From contig NC_087062.1 in assembly GCF_963678635.1 (NCBI RefSeq), forward strand, positions 35,490,052 through 35,554,051: a stretch of 64,000 nucleotides of DNA, in the 5' to 3' direction. Below are positions 42,000 through 52,400 of the stretch, piece after piece. The first letter of the stretch is position 1; every line of letters begins with the position of its first letter. The position numbers and the translations under genes were made by a program. Under the pieces are notes generated by a model. The model had not been told where the DNA came from. It did no database searches and was given only the letters and a program-made list of their open reading frames with translations. This DNA is from Symsagittifera roscoffensis. Lineage: Eukaryota > Xenacoelomorpha > Acoela > Convolutidae.

Positions 42000-44231
42000 T
42001 CTTCTCTCTGCACGTTTTCCGTCCAAAGCTTTTCTTAGGTCATTCGATTCAAAGTTGACGCACGAAGTTTGTTGCCGTGCTCCCTTTCGTCTTTGCGCGG
42101 CTCAATGTCTTGAGCATGTATGCGCAAATACTTGTATCATTATGGCGAAACTCTCTCAAACGCATCCTTCCCGGTGCTCCAATTTGCGGAAACAAATTCA
42201 ACCACTTGCTTAGCTCTCATTTGATTCTTTAAGCCTATGCTTCCAAGTGTTCGTCCAGCTCTCTCACAATCTAGCGTCTGCTAGCTTCGTCGTAGTTTCC
42301 AGAGTTTCCGCTCCAGCGAAACCAGAGATCGCTGAAGAGTCAATGATAATCAGATCATCCACATCTACCATTGGTTTTAACTTAAGCTGCCGACACTGGT
42401 TCTTTTTAATTACGAAGTTAAGTTGCTCAACTCGGAGACTCGGAAACTCGGAAACTCAGTGAGAAGTCAATTCAGTGCAGTCACTACCGTGCTCAAATTA
42501 CCTCATATCGTTTTTTTGTACCCAAAAGAATTAAGAAAATTGTTTTGTCGACTGATGTTTTCCCTGTGACCTTTCCTGCTCCCACATGCCTGGCTCGTAA
42601 GGTCCTTTTCTTCAATCACTGAAGCTTTCATGATTGCAGATCTTCGCAAAAAAGCCTCTACTACGCCGCAAGGAAACGCATCTTCTCAAAACCTCAGCTT
42701 TTTTTGAGTCGCCAATTTGTTCAATAACGGTGGTTTTTGCTTAATCGTTATCTCTCCGGTTTTTGGTCTCAAAATTTGTGAGATTCGTGTCATGAAAATA
42801 TGACTACACAGATTTTGGTACTTATTTCCATCGATTTTAGCTGTTTGGTCAGCCCAATTACGATGTAACTCACTAGCTTAGCGCTTTCTAATGGTCCAAA
42901 AAACTGAAGATATCTCAAAAAACCATTTTCTGAGCAGTCAAAATATCAATGATTTGAAACTAAAAATGGAGTATAATTTGTTGATTTTGATGAAAAAGGA
43001 ATAAAAGTATTAATTCATGTAATATGAAAGTAGTACAAACCATAATTGATCCCTCCGGTTCTGATCAATATTCAAATTAAGGTGCTCAATTCGGAAATTC
43101 ACAGCTTAGTGAGAAATCAATTCAGTGCAGTCACTGTCGTGCTCCCTTTTCCTGATATTGTAAGGTTTTTTATTTAATCAATTTACTTTTCGGATTTATT
43201 AAAAAACAGCATTATCGTACCTAAATACTCAAACAAGACTGCTCGTATCAGGGCGAAGCCCTGAAAGTTCCGACTGACTTTTAACGTTTATGGAGCAGTA
43301 AAAACATAAACAACATAAAAAAATTAAATGAAATAAAATAAAATGAATATTTTTTCCAAAATTTGAAATTTTTCTATAAAAATCATCCCCCCACACGCCA
43401 TATAAAGTACAAAAACAATAGATTTTGCTCCTTGTAACAAATCAATTATGGCAAATAAGCTTCTTTCAACCAATTTGGAACGATTTCTAAGACGGATTAA
43501 ATCTCCGTTTACGCGTTAATAGCGCGAATTATATCGCGCGTTAATTGTCCCAAATTGGTCAAAATGGCAATCTTTAAACCCCCATAACTTTACAAAAAAT
43601 GATCACAGGTGAAATATCTTTTCAACTTTGAGCTCAAGACAACAATACCTTTTGAATGATATGAAAAAATTTCGTCAAAAATGGCTAGTTAAAAAGTCGA
43701 AATTTGTCTGAAGAAAAAAAAAACCCACCCCGAGCACAAATATTCCGTTACTTTCGTATCGAAAGTCGGAACAATAACCGTACAGTACAGTTATAGGAGA
43801 GAAGACCGCATTTGATGCTAAAACTATGTGCGGTTTAAATGAGTTCAATAAAGAACGACAAACAAAAAAAATGGCTCGCATCTTGTCTTGATTGGCCTTG
43901 TCTACTGATTTTTTGTTTGTAATGTGTTCCTTTTTTGTTCATTTATTTTGTCTGGATACTTCTTTGTGTTTATTTAATTGTGTATTTTTTGTGGATTTTG
44001 TTCCTATGCCACCTAAAAAAAACAGGAAGGTAATTCTGCCTCTCTTCACGTTACAGGATTTTTGGTCTTTGTTAAGGCAAAATGCTAAATATGTGAATCT
44101 GGAATGTTGCGGACTACCCTCTCAGGTGCTGGTTGAGGTCCCTAACGTGAGCATCCGCCAGCGGCATTCGTTGACGAAATCGTCAATCATTATGATACGA
44201 ATAACACTCATGAGCGCAAAAAAAACACATA
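42000..44231 (-). repeat. Copy C leader region, with internal duplications
   Basis: Text near 42850-42990 (acgatgtaactcactagctt, then ctgaagatatctcaaaaa) parallels 30415-30520 of the intact leader. A segment with gtgcagtcact and a tcagtgag box occurs at about 42400-42500 and again at 43065-43140, so this leader too carries partial direct duplications. The 115-codon frame at 43892-44236 is leader text, not a gene. Confidence 0.6.
43233..43776. mobile_element. 545-bp dispersed repeat, copy 1
   Basis: From caagactgctcg to agtcggaacaa it matches 44538-45084 with only a few percent differences. It contains cagggcgaagccctg, a palindrome-rich core (agcgcgaattatatcgcgcg) flanked by inverted ccaatttggaac/tcccaaattgg arms, and an agtcggaaca end that inverts an internal tgttccgact word. 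It interrupts leader text that is continuous in the intact element (ctcaaataaccctac). It is probably a non-autonomous transposon; the class is unknown. Confidence 0.7.
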
Positions 44232-45250
44232 AGTAACAATCGACCGCAAAGTTTTTAATGACGGAAAGTTAACTTGAACCCTACAACGCTTGGCCAACTT
44301 CATGAAAAAATTGTACGTGTTTTCACTGTCTCTATCACAGTCAATTTAAAGTAGTTGCTCCGTAAACTGGGGTCAACAAAAATAGGGCTGGATCTCAGTG
44401 TCCGCAAACCACGAAGTCACTCCTAACACGTTATCACTCTTATAACTAAAGTGTTTACTCAGCAGAGAAATTGTTTGATACATTTTACTAATTTCTAGCT
44501 TCTAGTATCATGAAAATGGAAACGTAGATAAAACAAAACAAGACTGCTCGAATCAGGGCGAAGCCCTGAATGTTCCGACTGCCTTTAAAATTTATGGAGC
44601 AGCAGTAACAACATTAAAAAAAATAAATTAAATAAGAGAAAACGAAATTTTTTTTTCTAAAATTTGAAATTTTTTTTGAAAATCATCCCCCCACGCGCCA
44701 TATAAAGTATAAAAAGAGAAGTTTTGTTCCTTCTAACAAATCAATTATGGCAAACAAGCTTCGTTCAACCAATTTGGAACGATTTATAAGACGGATTAAA
44801 TCTCCGTTTACGCGTTAATAGCGCGAATTATATCGCGCGTTAATTGTCCCAAATTGGTCAAAATGGCCAAAATGGCAATCTTTAAACCCTCATAGCTTTA
44901 CGAAAAAAGATCACAGGTGAAATATCTTTTCAAATTTAAGCTCAGGACAACAATACCTTTTGAATGATATAAAAAAATTTCGTCAAAAATGGCTAGTTAA
45001 AAAGTCGAAATTTGTCTGAAGAAAAAAAAAACCCACCCCGAGCACAAATATTCCGTTACTTTTGTACCGAAAGTCGGAACAATAAAATCAGGACATAACC
45101 GGAGAGCTGAAATTTAAAAGTACACAGTGCAAGAGTTCGATCGACGATACATCTTTCTTGATTGCAGATAATCGCAAAAAAGCCTCTTCTTCACCACTTC
45201 CACTCGGAAACGCTTTTTCTCGAAACCCCAGCTTGGCAGAACATATATTG
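44232..45250 (-). repeat. Diverged LTR of copy C
   Basis: Order of words as in the intact LTR: terminus, tttcactgtctctatcac, gctggatctcagtgtccgc, ccacgaagtcactcct, then after the inserted repeat aaatcaggacataac. The outer end near 45250 is not defined because similarity fades. Confidence 0.6.
44538..45084. mobile_element. 545-bp dispersed repeat, copy 2
   Basis: Second copy of the 43233-43776 unit, here splitting LTR text of copy C between a ttctagcttctagt box and aaatcaggacataac. The repeated hairpin arms are at about 44768-44860. In both copies the right flank begins taa. Confidence 0.7.
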
Positions 45251-45551
45251 ACAGAAAGCGTGTGTGTGCCTCTGCAAATTAAAGATGACTACTACCTCAA
45301 ACTTACTCGAGAACTTTTCAAGGATTAAAAAGGCGATTTACAGATTAACTGAATCATCAACAATAAACTTAAGTGACTATAGTTTTCTACATATTTGACG
45401 GATCTTTCGATGATCAACCGCACTTTTTTCCTTCTTCGATCTATTGACAGATGTTTGCAATTCCATCAGTTGGGTTTTGATTACATAATGGTATTCATCA
45501 TTAGGTTTTGTCTGCGAAAAACTAGAAAACTCCTTCCCCGGATTAATAACG

Positions 45552-45999
45552 GTTTAAAGCAGGGGCGGATTTAGGGGGGGGGGGGGGCGTTGGTTGCGGA
45601 CGCCCTTCCTCAGGGATTCGACCCCCTGCCAACCTAAAGGGTCCCCCCTTTGATACTTTTTCAGAAATCCATTTTTGGCCAACCGACCCTTAAATTTTTT
45701 TAAAGGCGCCTTTGGCGCCAATATATACTAACTTGTAGGGGGAGCGCGCGCCGAAAAAACGCGATTTTTTGGTCAAAATTTTCATAAAAGTACCTAAAAA
45801 TGCCTTTTTTGGACTGTTTTTTCAAAATTTTGCCTGCGGGGCAGAAAATTTGGCCAAAATAGGAACTATAAACAGGCTTAGGGAGGGCTCGAAAAATCAA
45901 TTCGGTCGACCTAAAAAAAAAGGTCGACAAAAATTTCGAAAATTTTTTGAAAATCCGCCCCCCCCTCGAGAAAATCCTAGATCCGCCCCTGGTTTAAAG
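45552..45999. mobile_element. Complete hAT-type MITE with 8-bp target duplication
   Basis: The element is 45560-45991 (432 bp), with terminal inverted repeats CAGGGGCGGAT and ATCCGCCCCTG. The 8-mer gtttaaag flanks it at 45552-45559 and 45992-45999. An 8-bp duplication and CAGGGG-type ends are the signature of hAT transposons. It has no transposase; the interior has a G run, a ggcgcctttggcgcc box and a ggtcgacctaaaaaa box shared with the other copies. Confidence 0.9.
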
Positions 46000-46382
46000 G
46001 CAATCCAACGCTTGATTTTTGTCAATTTCGTGTGTTGATGGAAAGTGAAAGATGAAAACTTTTCCAGAAAAGCTGAATAATGGCATTTTGTCACGTTTTG
46101 GCTAACCTAAAAATTGGTAGAAAAAGTTGGAAATCCTCTTATTGCTGGCAAAAATCCTTGATCCGGTCCTGGTTTGCCTTATTGTGCCAAAATAGCACTT
46201 TATTTTGAAATTTAAGACAAAATAAACCTAATGCTTGTTTTAAAAGGAAGTACAAAATAAATTTTAATTCGAGCAATTCAAAGAAATTTTAGCAGGTTAA
46301 TTCAAGTCAATGACTAAACTATTTTAAAGTAGGTAAATTTACAGGCAGATTTAAATTGTTCATTTAGGATTAATTTTGATGA

Positions 46383-46388
46383 TTTATT
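46383..46388 (-). terminator. Polyadenylation signal AATAAA of the channel gene
   Basis: tttatt on the plus strand, about 54 bp downstream of the proposed channel stop codon. Confidence 0.5.
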
Positions 46389-46441
46389 TTTCGAAAGTTT
46401 TACCTCTCTGTTTCCGTTCTGAGAAACCGGCAGCGTCCGCT

Positions 46442-46495
46442 TCACAGAATAGCCACTTTTTGAGCGTGTGCATTACGCTGCGCCTGAAGATCTTT
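46442..46495 (-). CDS. Channel, last coding exon
   Basis: Acceptor ttctgatttcag, then KDLQAQRNAHAQKVAIL and TGA. The charged helical tail continues the previous exon in phase 0. Confidence 0.7.
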   Translation of the reverse strand, partial: KDLQAQRNAHAQKVAIL

Positions 46496-49400
46496 CTGAA
46501 ATCAGAAGAACAGGTATGTCCTTTTGCTCCAGAACAAGTAACCACATTTCCCGACAGAATGTGATGTTTTTTTGTTAATTTGAGAACTTGATTATTTTGA
46601 TTGGTTGAATTGCTCATCAAAGTTGGCATGATTGGTTGAATTGCTGTTTAAAACTTTACTTGGGGCCGTTCAACTTAACATACCCTCAATTTAGGCCAGT
46701 TTACCAATCACACATCAAAGACAAACTGCTGGAACATTTTTTGGGGAAAGTTGGGGTTTTTGAGGAAACCCCGCGAGCAAAAGCTTATAAGGTGAAGTTT
46801 CTTTCCAACAAGCATTTTTTGCTTCAATGCGCTTATACAGGGGCGGATTAAAGGGCGGGGGATTCGACCCCCTTTGAAGTTCCCCTTTAAATTTGAAAAT
46901 CGGCCCCCGCGAGAAAATAGTAGATCCCACCTAATCTTATCTATAATTCATAAAATATCATTAAAAACTATCAATAATTGGCAAAGTGCAGGTAACTGTC
47001 TTCCGAAAATAGCTGATCAATCTTACCAAATAGGCGTGTTCTGCTCGTAGAGTCTCTTGTTTCTTGCGGAACGTCTGCAAAAACAATACAAAGTGAATGT
47101 TTAGCAATTATGCATGAGAGAACAGTTATGCTAGTATGTACACTTACAGTCCAGTAGAAGACGAACATGTACATTGTCTGCCACAGGCCTTGGGCGATGC
47201 CGAGTCCAATTAGCAGACAGGTGTCGATTGTCTTGGCTGTATCTTCGTCGTTTTTCCAGATCGAGATGAACGCGAAGAGAGCAGTCTTGCCGGATAAGTA
47301 GCTGACCCCGGCTAATACATAGGTGTCCTAAAACAACAATAGCTGGCATTTATGTCGGGCAATTATCAACAAGGGGGAGATTCATTCACAAATTTGGTTT
47401 TGACTGAATTAGACGTCATTTCTCGAATTCGCAACTCCAGAACTTGAAAAAGCTTGATGACCTTTTGAATAATTTTTGCTCTATTGTATCAAAGGCGGAT
47501 CTAGAATTTTCTCGAGGGGCGCGAATTTTCAAAAAATATATATCAAAACAGTTGTTGACCTTTTTTAGGTCGACCAAATTGATTTCCGAGCTCTTACAAG
47601 TCACTAAAACAACCCTGTTTCGGCCGAATTTTCTGCACCGCAGGCAAAATTTGGAAAAAACAGGCAACAAAAATTGGGAGAATTGAGCACTTGTCTACGG
47701 CGTCCTAATTTACCATGCTAACCATTATATTTTTGCCCTGATATAATGAAACTTATACTTCAGTCGCGCTTGTCGCGGTTAACTTTTATTCGGTCGCGCT
47801 GGTCACTGTTAATTTTTTTTGGTCGCAATCGTCTGATCATAAAACCACAACCTCGACCCGGGTACAAATGCAGACAACAAAAAAGAGTTCGGAGAAAATT
47901 TTTCATTTATTTTTTACATGTGGCGGGGCTCCAAAATGTTGAGTTTGTGAGTTTAAAGGAGCTTTTTTTTAGCAGCCTAGCCACCCAGTTCAGATTTTTT
48001 TCAATCAAAACTATTTGATGATGTTTGATTGTCGGTATCAAATACAGCAGGCTGCTACAGTTGTCTTGTTCCAAATGAATTGAAATTTGCTGGCTCCATC
48101 TGTAACACAATTAAGACATTGTATTTTGCTCTTCTATCTTGCGCAAAACTCTGCAAATTCTGCAAAATTCTGCAATTTTGTATCGTTCCGACCATTGAAA
48201 ATGGGATATAGTTTTGACACCCCTGATTAATTATCATAAATTACCATATCAGAAAAAAAATTGTTCTGAACCCTGAATGTAATGTGGGGTGGGGGGGGGG
48301 GGGGGGGCTTTGTATTCGGCGTGTTTTGGTTTCTTTATCTTTTATCACACAAAATGAGGTACCCCGAATAATCATCGGCATGGGTCAAATGAAAAATCAT
48401 ATAAACGCCTTTTCAATGTTGTTCCAAATCTCAAGATGGAACGGAATATGTATAATATTTATAAAAATATGGATGACCTGAGCTCAAAATGGAGATTAAT
48501 TCCACCTAACACAGTTTTTGATATTAATATATTGATATTGCGTTTTGGAGAAGAAAAACACTGAATTTTTTTTTCATATTTTTTGTTTTTTGTTTCTGAA
48601 TTTTTTTTTTCATATACGCTTTCTCTATTCACGGTTCTTGTAATTGCAAGGATTTGTTAGTTATTTAAAGATAGCTGATCTTAGCATCTTTATGTCGTTT
48701 TTCGACATGATTTGATAATTTCATAGAATGTCAATAAACTCAATGTATTTTACTGGTAGGCTTATCAAAAACTTGAAAATTGCAGTGACTTTTTCAGACA
48801 AACTCGTTTTGAACATTTTTCAACGTTTGATGGCCAAAATAGAGCCAATAAAAACATCATGATAATTTTTTTTGAAAGCGTGAAAAAGTAGCAAGACTTG
48901 AATCATACTGAAAACTGTTACTGAATAAAACATTTTCTTCCGGCCGAAATGAATGCCTCCGGATTTTAACGATAACCGTGTATTTTGATTTATGTCGAGA
49001 CCTTCAAATAGTGCTATTCATTCAACGTCTGATAGAGTGGATGAGCTTTTGGTCGTAGTATAGAAACGGTATTATCCCCCATATTCGACGTCGTTGGACC
49101 ACAAATTTATTTTCTCCGAATTATACGACGCTTAAAAGCGCGATCATCAGCTTCCTGCCTTTGATTGACCTTTGTTTTAAAATTGATCAAAATAGCCAAA
49201 ATAGACCATGGGAAAGCTTGAGTGTTTTTAAAGCAAGCACAAAAAGTAAACGTTCATGCTTATATATAATAGCTAAAACATCAATAGCTGAACGCCGTTA
49301 TTTGTTCTACATTTAACGCAAACTGCAACTACTTACCAGTTTAGTGAGGTATGAGATGGTGGGGAGGGTGTTTGAGACTGCGATCTTGAAGGCCACCGAT

Positions 49401-52400
49401 GTCAGCAGCAGGGTGAGGGTGCCCCCTATTCTGAACTTCACATCAATTGGGTCAATACAGAACCCGGTGAACGACAGGCCAGTGATGAAGAACTGAAACA
49501 CAACTCCCAAGTCATTCTCATGACTTCAGAATTATTGGGGCAAAATTACCACTCCAATTTTTTTTTTAATTAACAACATTTTCAAAGCGGCTCAAAAAAT
49601 CTATTTGTAAATTTTGAAAAGTTTCGAACGTTGACTGCGATATAAATGTATCAAAATTGTTTGAAGAGTCTTTGCGCTGTAATTAATATCGTCAAGGATC
49701 TTCAAGTTGTCGAGTTCCTGGGTGTTTGCAGGATAAAAAGTGATGTGGTAAAAATATGGAACAGGCGTTTGCCCTGTCGGATCAGAGAAAAAACTCGAAG
49801 GGGTTGAGTTTTTTCATTATGGATACATGAATTTCTCAGGGAGATTGAGTTATAGTGGTTGTGTTGTGTCTATAATTGATGCATGAGTTTCTCTACTCAA
49901 GTTTTGAAATTTTGAGGCACTTTTTGGAAAATTTTGACGAAAAAATTTGCGTTTTTTCGGCGAGCGCTTCCCCCTCAAAATTAGTAAATATGGGCGGCTC
50001 CGAATGCGCTTTTGAAAAAATGTAGTGTCTGTCAGCCAAAAATGAACATCTCAAAATAGCACAAAGAGAAGAACTTTTGGGTCAACCCCTAAATCCGCTA
50101 CTGCATGAATTCATGAATAGCTTTTCGTTTCTTTTAATTTCCACCCTTTTTTTATTTTTTAAATTTTCACTTTTTTAAATGAAAACTGCTCACCATGACC
50201 AAGTATGCGTTGTAGACGAAAAACTTCATCTTTCGGGACACTTGCGCAGTGGCAGTCAATGTAGACTGCATGATTTGGCTTTGCCTCGACAAGATCACAT
50301 TATGCTTCAGCTGCACACAAACAGAAACGACCAGGTCAATCAATATCAATAGAAGAAATATACAAATTACGACATCTTGTGGTTACACATAGAAATATAG
50401 GAGGAAGATTACTAGTAAAATAAGTACAAAAAGTTCTTCAATGAAACATGATCGATGCAAAAAGAACATCTAAAAGCACAATTTTTTGCAAAAAAGATCA
50501 AATTTGATATAGTGGCATGATTCTCATGGCAGCTAGCCAATTCTGCTAATGTGACTGATTATATCTTTCGCAATGCTCAAAATCACTCTATGCTGAATGC
50601 CGACCACTTACCATCATAGTTGACTAAAATGTGTACCAATTTAGTTAGTTTAAAAAAATTAACATCAGGTTTGAAAAAAGTAATTACGATTTTTCAATGG
50701 TTTTAACAACATAAGACTCCATGTGAAGTGATAGTCACTGCAAAGATTTTTTTCGGGGAAAAAATGGAATTGTTTGTTTATATGAGGGTTTGACCAACGA
50801 CGAGAGCTTTTTTTGACATCTGAAGGTTAAGTCCAAAACTTCAAAACATCGTTTGTCTAGTCTTGCAAGGATTTGTTCGAGGATAATCATTAAAAGTTAA
50901 CAGTATCTTCAAGGTCAAAACTTTTCGATGTCGATGAGAGGAAGAGTTATTAGACTGACACTTGGTCGAAAGGTTTGGTTTTTTGAAAAATGACGTATTG
51001 AGTTTTTATGGGTTTTTAAAATTTATATAATCATTAATTACTCAAGGTTAGTTCGCTTTTGAGAGGATAGATAGACGTTACTGTTTTACAAACCTGTCGG
51101 ACTTTCTCAGAATCTATCTATGAAATACAATTATGATTCAAAAGCACATTTCATATGGAAGTTAGATTGTTATGTGAAGTCATTCTTGTATGAAAACATC
51201 AAATATTTCAACCAAAATAATACTTAAAATCAACTTTTATTAAACATGCTCTGGCTGTATTGTTATTGTTACCAATGTTTTTAAAGAAACTGAAAAAGAC
51301 CATTTATCATTCACAGTTTGCGATGAGTGAATTAATTAAGTTGCTGCGATTATTGACAGGATACATACATCGCGCTCGCACGCTGAAGTCTGAAAAATTA
51401 GTAATGACTGAAGATCATTCGGTTGAATCGTGAGTTCTCATTTTTTAATAACGACCAGGTGTGGATTTAGAGGAACGGTGGGAGAGGTGATAATTTTCCA
51501 AGACAACCATATTTTTGACGACCAAGTTCAACGTTTTTTTTCTAAAGTGCCTTTGGCGCCAATGCATTCACACTGTGATGGGAAAATGCGCGCCAAAAAA
51601 TGCATTGTTTTTGGTCAAACTACGACAAGATATGTCCTAAAAGGTGACATTTGCAGCATATTTACAAAAAGTTGTTTTCTGTGGCGTAGGATTTTTAGTA
51701 AGCAAGTGTATTTTTAGATTTTTAAGTCTTGTGACGAGAGCTCCGAAAACCAATTGGGACCTTAAAAACTGTCGAGAGTAAACATGGATAAATGGCTCAC
51801 TACCAAAACATGGCCCACTACCTCCTCAAAATCCAAGATCCGCCCCTGGTAGATGCGTTGATTAAAATGTAAGTCTTAGAATACATTTTTTCAATGATAA
51901 TTAGAAGGAAACTTACCTTGACGTGTTGATAGAGATGCCATTCTTGACTGTCCTGAAAGGTCTCGATGTCTATGATTCCCAGTTCCTCGTCCGGACACAA
52001 CAGCACCTCACTTGAGGGCTTTTCAGAAATAAACGTCACCGAAATATCCTGAAAAATGTACCTAAAGTTTGCAATTAAGATAATTATATGTCAAACAAAA
52101 ATTACTTCCTTACGTTAAAACGTTCTTCACTTCTCATACCATTTTCGGCTTACTGGTGATAGTCATTGTTGATGTCGGAACAAAGCTTCTCTGTCTTTAT
52201 GACAATTTACATAATTCAAAAACAAAGTGATTGTTCATTTAAACTTTTAAATGAGCGAAATTCAAAAACTTTCTTTCATCATCTGCAATTATATTGTTTT
52301 CTAATACCTAGAAGTGAGAGTGGGAGAAATACCTGAACGTCATTGGGGAAATCCATGAGCTCCATGTTTTCGAAGAAGGTGCCTTTCAGACGTCTGAACA

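Larger units (their letters stand above)
40376..45250 (-). mobile_element. Copy C: diverged relative with ORF3 but without gag-pol
   Basis: In minus orientation it reads: LTR (about 45250-44232), leader (44231 to about 42000), then an ORF3 homologue (41980-40590). No gag, reverse transcriptase or integrase text was found between leader and ORF3. The LTR edge agtaacaatcgaccgc near 44232 aligns with TGTAACATTCGCCCGG, and ctgggtctcagtgtccgcaa near 44391 aligns with ctgggtctcagtatcccc of the intact LTR. Two 545-bp repeats are inserted, one in the leader and one in the LTR. Confidence 0.7.

Noticed and set aside
43892-44236. 115-codon frame as a gene
   Set aside because: It aligns with leader sequence of the LTR family (compare 31030-31400), which is non-coding in the intact element.
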